A stretch of 64,000 nt of DNA. It comes from Candidatus Poribacteria bacterium. Its GTDB lineage: Bacteria > Poribacteria > WGA-4E > WGA-3G. Numbering within the stretch: the first letter of the stretch is position 1; each line of letters begins with the position of its first letter. Made by a program: the position numbers and the translations under genes. The notes under the pieces were generated by a model that did not search any database, was not told the origin of the DNA, and saw only the letters and a list, made by a program, of their open reading frames with translations. The stretch is from the NCBI GenBank assembly GCA_009841255.1, contig VXMD01000050.1:102906-166905 (forward strand), written 5' to 3'. Positions 42,590 through 50,559 of the stretch are shown in pieces.

Positions 42590-44608
42590 TCACGGAACAG
42601 CTTCATATCTGAGGATTGTTCCGTTTTGCCCAACCGCCCATCCGCTCTCTGTGTTGCTTACATAGATAGCCTTCAAATCCGTTTTGGTATCTGTATACTG
42701 AGGTCTCCAATTTTGTCCGCCATCCTTTGTGTGGAGGACGAGTCCCTCTTTTCCAACAATCCAGCCTTCTGTCTCTGAAACAAAAAAAACATCGTCAAGG
42801 AAATTGCGGGTATAACTCTCTTGACGTTGCCATGTTTTTCCGCCATTCTCGGTGTGTAGAATCAATCCATCCATACCCAAACTACGCAGATCTAATCCGA
42901 CGACCCATCCTATCTTTGGGGTAACAAAGGTGACGGCGTCTAATAGAAAAGTTGGATAACGCTCGCTGAGAGGTGACAACCTCCAATTCGTACCGCCATC
43001 AACTGTAGAAAGCATTGTTCCGTTCAGACCGACTGCCCAACCGCGTCGTTTGGAGGTGAAATGAACATCAAAGAGGTTCCAATTCGTACCGCTCTTTTGC
43101 TGTTGCCATGTTTTCCCACCATTATCTGTGTGGATAATTTCACCGCCACTTCCGACACACCATCCATTTTTTTCATCTACAAAGAAAACACTGAGTAGAT
43201 CCTGCTGTGTTCCTGAAATTTGTCGTTGCCATACGCTTCCACCGTTTATGGTATGCAGAACGACCCCAGCTTCTGCGACTGCCCATCCTATGTGTGGAGA
43301 CACGAAATGTGTTGCGCCGAAACACTCGGTTGTCCGACTATCTTGCGCGCGCCATTCGATCCCTCCATTCTCGGTTCGTAGAATCGCGCCTCGGTCACCC
43401 ACAACGTATCCTTCATCTGGTGAGATGGCACATACACCTACCAAGAGATGACTGGGACTTGATTGTGATTCCCATGTTACACCGCCGTTACGCGTGTGTA
43501 GAATTGTGCCGTTTTCACCGACCGCCCAACCGATTTGCTTGGAGACGAAGTCAACACCCAATAGAACGGCGTCTGCGCTGTTGTGAAACCGGGGCCCCCC
43601 ACGTTGATGTTTCCATTTCTCTTTTCCACCAGACGAAGTGTGAAGAATCACGCCTAAGTCGCCGACAATCCAGCCATTTTGGGCATCTACAAAATCAATA
43701 TCGTAAAGTGTAAAGGTATGCAGCGGCTCATTGCCGAGATAATCGGGTTGACCGTAACTATTTTTATGGCGTTCGTTGGTGCCTCGAGTGACGAAATCCC
43801 ATGTGTTTCCTCCATCGGTTGTTACGAAAACGCTCCGGCGATCACCGACAACCCAACCGGTCTGTTCGTCTACGAAATGGAGATTGAAGAGGGCGGTTTC
43901 TGTCGCGAATTGGACTTCCCAGGTTTCTCCACCATCGGTTGTCCGATAGATGTAGCCGGCGTTTCCCGATTTTGTTGATGTCGGTGTGCTATAGGTAACG
44001 ATCCATCCCCAGTTTTCATCTGCAAAATGGATTCCTTTCAATGACTTGCCGTCGAATACCTTTCCATCAATCTTTGTAAAGGTCTGTCCGCTGTCGGTCG
44101 TTTTCAGAACTGTGCCCCAGTCGCCAACAATCCAGCCGGTTTCAGTGCCTATGAAAAGGTCATGCAGATTATTTTCCGTACCGGTTTCAATGTGCTGCCA
44201 TGTTTGCCCGCCATCGGTTGTCCGGATTAAAACGCCGCCTTCACCGATACACCAGCCTTCTAACGCTGAACGAAAATACACATTTCGCAGCGGTTTGTTG
44301 AAAACCCCGCTGTGCTGTCTTTGCCATGTTTGTCCACCGTCGTTTGTGTGAATGATGAGGCTTTCGGCACCTTCTCCGAAGTCGGTTCCAGGAATTACAT
44401 CTATGGCATTACCAACTGCCCAGCCCTGCTTTTCAGAAATGAAATGGACATCGTATAGGTGTGAACTCCAATCGCCTTCCATGACGGTTTTCCACTCGTA
44501 CCGGACCTGTCTGTCGGATCCTGGTTGTTCACAGCCAACGCTAAATAGGCTAATGCTTATCAGAATGCCTGCTACTAACCGAAAACTATAAAAGGACTTC
44601 GCTGACAT
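42590..44608 (-). CDS. Ycf48/HCF136-like BNR propeller lipoprotein
   Basis: A 672-residue lipoprotein (lipobox LFSVGC, residues 22-27) made of about 14 repeats of the pattern GWAVGxxGxILHTxDGGxTWxxQ, as in the Ycf48 and sialidase-like Asp-box families. In photosynthetic organisms Ycf48 aids photosystem assembly; here there is no photosystem, and members like this are probably envelope-bound binding or assembly factors. Its start overlaps the stop of dapB by 23 bases, so the two genes are coupled, although their functions look unrelated. Confidence 0.85.
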   Translation of the reverse strand: MSAKSFYSFRLVAGILISISLFSVGCEQPGSDRQVRYEWKTVMEGDWSSHLYDVHFISEKQGWAVGNAIDVIPGTDFGEGAESLIIHTNDGGQTWQRQHSGVFNKPLRNVYFRSALEGWCIGEGGVLIRTTDGGQTWQHIETGTENNLHDLFIGTETGWIVGDWGTVLKTTDSGQTFTKIDGKVFDGKSLKGIHFADENWGWIVTYSTPTSTKSGNAGYIYRTTDGGETWEVQFATETALFNLHFVDEQTGWVVGDRRSVFVTTDGGNTWDFVTRGTNERHKNSYGQPDYLGNEPLHTFTLYDIDFVDAQNGWIVGDLGVILHTSSGGKEKWKHQRGGPRFHNSADAVLLGVDFVSKQIGWAVGENGTILHTRNGGVTWESQSSPSHLLVGVCAISPDEGYVVGDRGAILRTENGGIEWRAQDSRTTECFGATHFVSPHIGWAVAEAGVVLHTINGGSVWQRQISGTQQDLLSVFFVDEKNGWCVGSGGEIIHTDNGGKTWQQQKSGTNWNLFDVHFTSKRRGWAVGLNGTMLSTVDGGTNWRLSPLSERYPTFLLDAVTFVTPKIGWVVGLDLRSLGMDGLILHTENGGKTWQRQESYTRNFLDDVFFVSETEGWIVGKEGLVLHTKDGGQNWRPQYTDTKTDLKAIYVSNTESGWAVGQNGTILRYEAVP

Positions 44609-45383
44609 CGTGTAACCCTTTAGGCGCGTTGATGACCCATCTCGCTGCGCGGATTGCGCCTTTGGCGAAAGCCTCTGGACTGTGTGCTCGGTGGACGACG
44701 CTTAATTGTTCACCCTCTGTTGCGAACAGCACCGTATGATCACCGGCGATATCACCCCCTCGGACGGCGTGGATGCCGATCTGCTTCTTCGGTCTCGCAC
44801 CAACGATGCCGTGGCGACCGTAGACACCCACCTCATCTAAATCGCGCTCTAATGCTGTCGCTACCGTTTCTGCTAAGCGGAGTGCCGTGCCGCTCGGTGC
44901 ATCTGCTTTGTGATTATGGTGTGTCTCTATCACTTCAATATCGTAATCATCCCCGAGGGCTTTGGCGATTAATTCCAGTGCTTGTATCATCACGTTGACA
45001 CCGAGACTCATGTTCGGTGCCATTACGCAGCGGATTTGTGATGCGAGTTCCTGAACAGCGGCAAGTTCATCAGGATCATATCCGGTTGTTGCGATTATCA
45101 TCGCTTTATCCGCATTGACGACCTGTTGGAGGTGTTGAATTGTTGCTTCAGGTTTTGAAAATTCGATGACGACATCTGCGCTTTCCAGCACGGCTTCAAG
45201 GTTACCTGTAACCGCTACCCCTATTTCTCCAATACCGGCAACAACACCGGCATCACTCCCGATTTGTGGGTGTTCAGGGAATTCAATCGCGCCAACGATT
45301 TCCATATCGGTTTGTTCGGTAACGCCTCGGATAATGAGCCGTCCCATACGGCCACATGCCCCATTAATAATCACACCAATCAT
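44586..45383 (-). CDS. dapB: 4-hydroxy-tetrahydrodipicolinate reductase
   Basis: A 265-residue enzyme of lysine/diaminopimelate synthesis that reduces 4-hydroxy-tetrahydrodipicolinate with NAD(P)H. It has the dinucleotide-binding VIINGACGRMGRLI at the N-terminus, ATTGYDPDEL and APNMSLGVNVM. The catalytic motif is EVIETHHNHKADAPSGTALR, with the His pair and Lys. The ATG at 45383 has AAGGA 10 bases upstream; a longer frame to 45449 runs into a repeat. It pairs functionally with the DapL gene at 40.4 kb. Confidence 0.95.
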   Translation of the reverse strand: MIGVIINGACGRMGRLIIRGVTEQTDMEIVGAIEFPEHPQIGSDAGVVAGIGEIGVAVTGNLEAVLESADVVIEFSKPEATIQHLQQVVNADKAMIIATTGYDPDELAAVQELASQIRCVMAPNMSLGVNVMIQALELIAKALGDDYDIEVIETHHNHKADAPSGTALRLAETVATALERDLDEVGVYGRHGIVGARPKKQIGIHAVRGGDIAGDHTVLFATEGEQLSVVHRAHSPEAFAKGAIRAARWVINAPKGLHDVSEVLL

Positions 45384-45404
45384 ATTTTTACTGTTCCTTG
45401 AGTG

Positions 45405-45590
45405 GTTATCAGTTATCGGTGAATCAACGGTATGAATGCCGTGTGGCATTCACTGGGATTTTCTACGAAAATCCTTTCGGTTGTCAGTTCGGAGGGCTCT
45501 CGTAACAATCTTCCCTACCTTGGAATATTCCAGGACCCTGGTGAATTGTTACCGAACCCTCTCTTAACTGATAATCGATAACCGAAAGCC
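45405..45590. repeat. MITE-like repeat, copy 4, with an inserted hairpin module
   Basis: GGTTATCAGTTATCGG (left) and CTCTTAACTGATAATCGATA (right) are the inverted ends. Inside lies GAATCAACGGTATGAATGCC plus GTGTGGCATTC, the same hairpin module nested in leader element copies B and I. A second inverted pair (GAGGGCTCTCGTAACAATC and GAATTGTTACCGAACCCTC) is also present. Confidence 0.55.
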
Positions 45591-45619
45591 TGCGCAGCAG
45601 GCGCACTGTTAACTGCCTG

Positions 45620-46549
45620 CTATTTCAATGTGAATAGATACGCCAAAAGATCGTGCATCTGCTTGACGGAAAGAATATCTGCGAAGTTTTCAGGCATAAC
45701 GCCTGCTTGTGGGATACTGGTACTCCTTATATCCGTTTTGAAGTAGGTTGTCCACAACTTCCCGGACTCGTCAAGTATCTGCACTGTTTCAGGGTCCAAT
45801 CTGTCTCTGTGATCATACTGATACCGCTTCCGACCGGTGATTTCCTCTCCATCCTTGGTGAAAAGGGTAATCATTTCATATTCGGGCGCGATATAGGCGC
45901 GCGGATCGAGGATGGACTCGACAATAAATTGTGGCGATCGGGTACGAGCGACATACGTCATATCAGGACCTATTTCGTTACCGGTGCCGGTGGCACCTCT
46001 CCCGTGAACTGTGTGGCACTTACCGCAAGCGTACCCTTCTGAGAAAAAGATGGCTTCTCCTGCTTTGACGTCACCGTCCATATATGGCGTCCAGTCCTCG
46101 GTAGGTTTTACTTTATCCAAAGAGACCCCTGCCGCTTTCGCTTGTTCTGAGCGGAGGTAGCCGACAATCATGTTGATCGCCTCATCAGAGAGTTTGCCAC
46201 CAAACTTTTGCATCTCGGTCCCTGGAAGTCCGTTGAAGACTGTCTGGAAGATACCGTCATCCGTCCAGCCATAGAGCCACTGCGGTTTGAAAAGATCGGG
46301 TGCTGTGCCGCCGCGGGTCTGTGCAGCGTGACAATTCCAACACATCAAACGGAAGTAAAACGCGCCATCAATGACATCTTCTTCATAATTGATGTCGGTG
46401 TCTCTCGGTGCTGCGGGGGCAATGTCTACCTCTAAGTCCTGGGCATTTACAATCGGAAAAAAGAGGAAACTTACACCCAAAGAGAGGAGGAAAATACGCC
46501 ACGTTATTCGGACGGTAGAAGTTGTAACGCGGGTAGAATAATACATCAT
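45620..46549 (-). CDS. Periplasmic dihaem cytochrome c (XoxG-like position)
   Basis: A 309-residue secreted cytochrome c. The signal peptide (RIFLLSLGVSFLFFPIV) is followed by two haem-binding motifs, CWNCH (about residue 75) and CGKCH (about 175), each in a cytochrome-c-like domain. The C-terminal part contains MPENFADILSVKQMHDLLAYL, a typical cytochrome c end with candidate axial Met. It lies directly after the periplasmic binding protein and the PQQ alcohol dehydrogenase, so it probably accepts electrons from that enzyme. Two haems is more than the single haem of classical MxaG/XoxG. GGAGG lies 10 bases upstream. Confidence 0.88.
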   Translation of the reverse strand: MMYYSTRVTTSTVRITWRIFLLSLGVSFLFFPIVNAQDLEVDIAPAAPRDTDINYEEDVIDGAFYFRLMCWNCHAAQTRGGTAPDLFKPQWLYGWTDDGIFQTVFNGLPGTEMQKFGGKLSDEAINMIVGYLRSEQAKAAGVSLDKVKPTEDWTPYMDGDVKAGEAIFFSEGYACGKCHTVHGRGATGTGNEIGPDMTYVARTRSPQFIVESILDPRAYIAPEYEMITLFTKDGEEITGRKRYQYDHRDRLDPETVQILDESGKLWTTYFKTDIRSTSIPQAGVMPENFADILSVKQMHDLLAYLFTLK

Positions 46550-47421
46550 TTCTGTTCATCCTCCTGAAACGGAGCGAAGTAAGGCAAATGATACTTCTCA
46601 CAGAGTTCTTGAAGTTTCTCCGCACTCCATTTCTGTTCGATAATTGTGTTAACAACATCTTGAAGTTCACTTGTTTTTCGTGTTGGTTTATCTTTGCTAA
46701 AAGCGATAGCGACATTCCAACGGAGACGAGCTTCAGGAACGTACCCTTTGACAATCTCTAATTCAGGGTAAGCAGTCTCCGTCTGTTCTGGCTGCTGAAT
46801 TCGGGAACCCTTTTCAATCAACCATCCAATATTTGACCAGACATATCCGTAGGCAATTTGCCCTTTCTTGAGAGCGTCCAAGACAGCAATTTGTGAGCGA
46901 TAAACGCGACGGTTATACCCCATCTGTCGAAGGACATCACTGGCGATAGAACCCGCTTCTGTCCCGATTGTTTCTAACTTAATGGCCTCCAGCGTCTTAG
47001 GGTTCTCTGGATTACTTTTCTGTTTTACCAGGACGTAGCCGGTACCGTAAAAGGGTGTAGAGAAGTCAACGTTTTTTCCTAATTGGATTGACTCACTCAT
47101 GGCGCGCTCCTCAATCGGAACTCCAATCACACAGTCGCAATGTCCACGTATCATGTCAGCAAGCAGGCTATCTCGGAGGGTGTTAAGCCAGTGGAGTTCC
47201 AGCTTAACACCGAGTTCCTCTGCCAGTAGGTGTGCTATCTCAACGTATAATCCAGGAAGTTCCGGATCCGCATTGGAGTAAGGCAGATTTCGGACATCCA
47301 TACAGACCGTTAAGACACCCTCTTTCCGAATTTCTTCCAAGGTGCTGACAGCGTTTGCGTTGTGTAACATCAAAATCGGCAATATGAGAAGCGCGATCCA
47401 CAAAGTGGTATAGTGTTTCAA
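46546..47421 (-). CDS. MoxJ/XoxJ-like periplasmic binding protein
   Basis: A 291-residue secreted protein of the solute-binding type 3 fold (signal LWIALLILPILMLHNANA, then LEEIRKEGVLTVCMDVRNLP, DPELPGLYVEIAHLLAEEL and CDCVIGVP). It lies between the PQQ dehydrogenase and a cytochrome c, in the place taken by MxaJ/XoxJ in methanol dehydrogenase operons, where the protein helps mature or activate the dehydrogenase. Its stop overlaps the cytochrome start by 4 bases (ATGA). The two genes are clearly coupled. Confidence 0.83.
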   Translation of the reverse strand: MKHYTTLWIALLILPILMLHNANAVSTLEEIRKEGVLTVCMDVRNLPYSNADPELPGLYVEIAHLLAEELGVKLELHWLNTLRDSLLADMIRGHCDCVIGVPIEERAMSESIQLGKNVDFSTPFYGTGYVLVKQKSNPENPKTLEAIKLETIGTEAGSIASDVLRQMGYNRRVYRSQIAVLDALKKGQIAYGYVWSNIGWLIEKGSRIQQPEQTETAYPELEIVKGYVPEARLRWNVAIAFSKDKPTRKTSELQDVVNTIIEQKWSAEKLQELCEKYHLPYFAPFQEDEQK

Positions 47422-47452
47422 GGTTACGACCTCCGTGTGTCAATAGCAGATA

Positions 47453-49177
47453 TTACTCGAAGAGCGCGAACACAAAGAGAGTTCCACCTTCGCGCGCATT
47501 AACTTCAGCATATTTCACAGCACCTGACGCTATCGCAACGTATTGGACGCCGTCGAGTTGATAGGTAATTGGCGGTGCGAGCACCCCGGATCCGGTCTGG
47601 AAATCCCAAAGCACTTCACCGGTTTCTGCCGATAATGCCATGAATCTTCCCTCTAAATCACCCGCAAAAACGAGACCGCCTGCCGTTGTAAGGCATCCGC
47701 CCCATTGGGGAAAATTCGTTTTATGTCGCCATTTAATATCACCCGTAGAAACATCGATTGCACTGATGTGTCCCCACATCTGCATATCGCCGGCTTCATC
47801 TCTCTCTGCTGTCATACCGCTTCCGAGGTAAGGTAGACCTTTCACATAGAAAACGCGTCCTTGATGATAGGAACCGCAGAGTTCCAGCGAAGGGACGTAG
47901 AGATAATTTGTGTTCGGATTATAGGCTGAGGGGGGCCAGTTCTTGCCGCCTTCAACACCGGGACACACACGAATCGTACCTTCTTCTGAGGTGGACACGC
48001 CGGGTAGGACGGTAGGACGACCGTTTTCATCGAGCCCTCCGGTCCAGTTCTGTTCGCAGTAAGTGCTTGCGTATAGAAATTTTCCGTTGGTTCTATCAAG
48101 CACATAAAAATAGCCGTTGCGATTCGCTTGCATCAGTGCTTTGACCGGTGTGCCATCTATCTCCATATCGATCAGGACCGGTTCACTCACGCCGTCCCAA
48201 TCCCATAGGTCGTGGGGTGTCGCTTGAAAGTACCATTTCAGTTTCCCCGTATCAGCATCCAACGCAACGATACAGTCAGTATAGAGGTTGTCGCCCCGCC
48301 GGACAGCACCATTCCAGTCTGGTGCGGGGTTACCCGTTCCCCAGTAGACAAGATTCAATTCCGGGTCATAAGAACCTGTGACCCAAGCGGATCCGCCCCC
48401 TGTCATCCATGAATCGCCTTCCCATGTGTCACCACCCGGTTCGTCTTTTGAAGGAACGGTGTAAAATCGCCATGCCTGTTCACCTGTTTCGGCATAATAC
48501 GCATCGATGTAGCCTCGGATGCCATATTCCGCACCTGATATGCCGACAACCACTTTGTCTTTGACGACTAAGGGGGCGACAGTGAGGGATTCAGCGTTAG
48601 TCAAGTCACCGACAACCCTGTCCCATAGGACTCTACCGGTTTTCGCGTCGAGAGCGAGAAGATGTGCGTCGAGCGTAACCCAAAAGATTTTATCGCCCAA
48701 GATAGCCGCCCCACGGTTCACCATACCGCAGCAGATCGCCAAATCGTCGGGGAGTTCATAATCGTACCGCCATATTTCCTTACCGGTTCTTGCGTCCACG
48801 GCGTAGATGGTGCTATAAGGCGTGGTGATGAACATCACACCGTCGACAACCAGTGGGGTACATTCAAACTTGTCAAAAGGTGTTCCAATTTGAAACGCCC
48901 ATTTTGGGACGAGTTTTTTGACGCTTTCAGTGTTAACCTGTGTGAGTTGACTATATCGCCAACTTCTGTAATCCCGTCCATACATCAACCAGCTCTCAGG
49001 GTCATCCTGTGATGAGAGTAGCATCTCGTTCGTGACAGATCGAATCTCCGGTGTGGTGCCGGCTATTATCGGACTTGGTATCGTAGCGAGTGTTAAGCTT
49101 ACGATGAAGATAATGAAACTTACGCGTTTGATGTGTAAACAACAGTTTGATGCTTCGGAGAAAATATACCTGTTCAT
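47453..49177 (-). CDS. PQQ-dependent alcohol dehydrogenase, lanthanide type
   Basis: A 574-residue quinoprotein (signal ISFIIF-type hydrophobic segment, then WLMYGRDYRSWRYSQL). Catalytic features: vicinal cysteines C149-C150 (AICCG) under the cofactor, E217 in SGAEYG, N283 in GTGNPAPDW, catalytic D326 and an extra Asp D328 in DLWDWDG. The second Asp two residues after the catalytic one is the feature that coordinates a lanthanide in XoxF- and PedH-type enzymes; calcium enzymes have Ala or similar there. It oxidises a primary alcohol in the periplasm. The next genes are XoxJ-like and cytochrome c, giving a xoxFJG-like layout. The substrate could be methanol, ethanol or another alcohol. Confidence 0.87.
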   Translation of the reverse strand: MNRYIFSEASNCCLHIKRVSFIIFIVSLTLATIPSPIIAGTTPEIRSVTNEMLLSSQDDPESWLMYGRDYRSWRYSQLTQVNTESVKKLVPKWAFQIGTPFDKFECTPLVVDGVMFITTPYSTIYAVDARTGKEIWRYDYELPDDLAICCGMVNRGAAILGDKIFWVTLDAHLLALDAKTGRVLWDRVVGDLTNAESLTVAPLVVKDKVVVGISGAEYGIRGYIDAYYAETGEQAWRFYTVPSKDEPGGDTWEGDSWMTGGGSAWVTGSYDPELNLVYWGTGNPAPDWNGAVRRGDNLYTDCIVALDADTGKLKWYFQATPHDLWDWDGVSEPVLIDMEIDGTPVKALMQANRNGYFYVLDRTNGKFLYASTYCEQNWTGGLDENGRPTVLPGVSTSEEGTIRVCPGVEGGKNWPPSAYNPNTNYLYVPSLELCGSYHQGRVFYVKGLPYLGSGMTAERDEAGDMQMWGHISAIDVSTGDIKWRHKTNFPQWGGCLTTAGGLVFAGDLEGRFMALSAETGEVLWDFQTGSGVLAPPITYQLDGVQYVAIASGAVKYAEVNAREGGTLFVFALFE

Positions 49178-49253
49178 GTTCCGCCCCCTTGTGTTGATAG
49201 TGAGACAATCCCAATTTCTTGCGACTTCAGAAACCGTGTCGTAAAGGAAACGT

Positions 49254-49290
49254 GAGGCATTTTGCAGTGTTGGGTAAATTAATGCCTCAG
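49254..49290. promoter_or_regulatory. Inverted repeat in front of the PQQ dehydrogenase gene
   Basis: TGAGGCATT (49254-49262) and AATGCCTCA (49282-49290) form a perfect 9-bp inverted repeat 77 bases before the start codon. It could be an operator or a leader hairpin. Confidence 0.45.
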
Positions 49291-49406
49291 ACAGTAGTGT
49301 ATACAGTTTACCAAAAATCGAATTTAATGTAAAGTCTGAAAATTTCTCGGAGATATGTGGATGGCGCGATTTGAGGTGGAAGCAGCGTTAAATGCTGTGA
49401 TGATAG

Positions 49407-50306
49407 TTAGTTTTGTTCTAACCTTGCTTGTTCGCTGGCGTGATAGGAGCTTCGCACTAATGGACCCGACTCTACATGTCGAAATCCCATTTCGATCCCT
49501 GCTTCTTTGATCTCTTCAAATTCTTCGGGGGTATAATAGCGTTGAATCGGTAAATGGCGTGAGGAAGGGGAAAGGTATTGACCCACGGTGAGAATATCGC
49601 ATTCAGTATTGCGGAGGTCTTCCATTGTCTCTAAGAGTTCTGTCACGGTTTCACCCAAGCCTACCATAAGTCCGGACTTTGTGAGCATCTGTGCGTCCAG
49701 TTTCTTACTGGTACGGAGCAGGTTCAGCGTTTGTTGGTAATTTGCATACGGACGGACGCGGCGGTAGAGACGTGGAACTGTTTCTGTGTTATGATTGAGC
49801 ACTTCAGGTCGTGCTTGCACGATGACGGCGAGTGCGTCCCAATTTCCTTCGAGGTCAGGGATAAGGACTTCTACTGTGCATCCGGGACGATGTTTTCGTG
49901 CTTCAGCGATGCATTCGGCGAAAACGCTCGCCCCACCGTCTGCCAGGTCGTCTCGATTGACTGAGGTAATAACGACGTGCTTGAGTTTTAAGTGGCCGAC
50001 GGCTTCACCGAGCCTACGCGGTTCATCGAGATCAACAATCCCGCCAGGCGTGCCTTTTTTTACAGCGCAGAACATACAGCGACGCGTGCAGACATCACCG
50101 AGTATCATAAAGGTGGCGGTGCGGCTATTCCAACACTCACCGATATTCGGACATCGCGCCTCTTCACAGACCGTGTGGAGTTGGAGATTCCGCATTAATT
50201 TCTTGAGCTCAGCGTAGTTACCGCCACTCGGCATCCGAGCTTTAATCCAAGACGGGTGTCGTCTTTGTCGTGTTTCGTGCTGGACTAATGGAAGCGTCTT
50301 TAGCAT
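49407..50306 (-). CDS. lipA: Lipoyl synthase
   Basis: A 299-residue radical-SAM enzyme that inserts sulfur into octanoyl groups. The auxiliary cluster motif CEEARCPNIGEC and the radical-SAM motif CTRRCMFC are intact. Family ends GLMVGLGETVTE and VESGPLVRSSYHA are present. The ATG at 50306 (MLKTL) directly abuts leader element copy G. A longer frame to 50366 is inside that element and was not used. Confidence 0.95.
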   Translation of the reverse strand: MLKTLPLVQHETRQRRHPSWIKARMPSGGNYAELKKLMRNLQLHTVCEEARCPNIGECWNSRTATFMILGDVCTRRCMFCAVKKGTPGGIVDLDEPRRLGEAVGHLKLKHVVITSVNRDDLADGGASVFAECIAEARKHRPGCTVEVLIPDLEGNWDALAVIVQARPEVLNHNTETVPRLYRRVRPYANYQQTLNLLRTSKKLDAQMLTKSGLMVGLGETVTELLETMEDLRNTECDILTVGQYLSPSSRHLPIQRYYTPEEFEEIKEAGIEMGFRHVESGPLVRSSYHASEQARLEQN

Positions 50307-50395
50307 TTTTAATTTAGCCCTAACGGGAGTTGTCGGGCGGGTTTCAGCGTGGCACGTACCTTTCAAAAATCCGCCATGCGCCGTTGTTGCATGGC
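50307..50395 (-). repeat. Dispersed leader element, copy G (abuts ATG)
   Basis: On the minus strand, GCCATGC (50395-50389) pairs with GCATGGC (50379-50373). Compared with GCCTGC/GCAGGC copies, both sides have changed together. The 3' end AGGGCTAAATTAAAA runs directly into the lipA ATG. Confidence 0.65.
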
Positions 50396-50427
50396 TATCG
50401 TTTCTTGCTTAGCTCTTTTTTAGCCGA

Positions 50428-50521
50428 TGGCGGGAGAGGGTGGGAGTCGAACCCACCTATCCACTTGCATGGACAAGCCGGTTTTGAAGACCGGTAGGGC
50501 CACCGGACCCTATCCTCCCCC
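50428..50521 (-). tRNA. selC: tRNA-Sec (anticodon TCA)
   Basis: A 94-base tRNA with encoded CCA. The acceptor GGGGGAGG pairs with CCTCTCCC (8 bp, one G-U). The D arm is 6 bp with a 4-base loop (AGGGTC-CGGT-GGCCCT). The anticodon arm is CCGGT-CTTCAAA-ACCGG. A long variable arm follows, then a 5-bp T arm with loop TTCGACT. The 8+5 acceptor/T layout, 6-bp D stem and TCA anticodon are diagnostic. It lies 38 bases downstream of selB. Confidence 0.97.
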
Positions 50522-50559
50522 ATAGTTGGTGGCGCTGGACGCATACAAACCCAATATGT

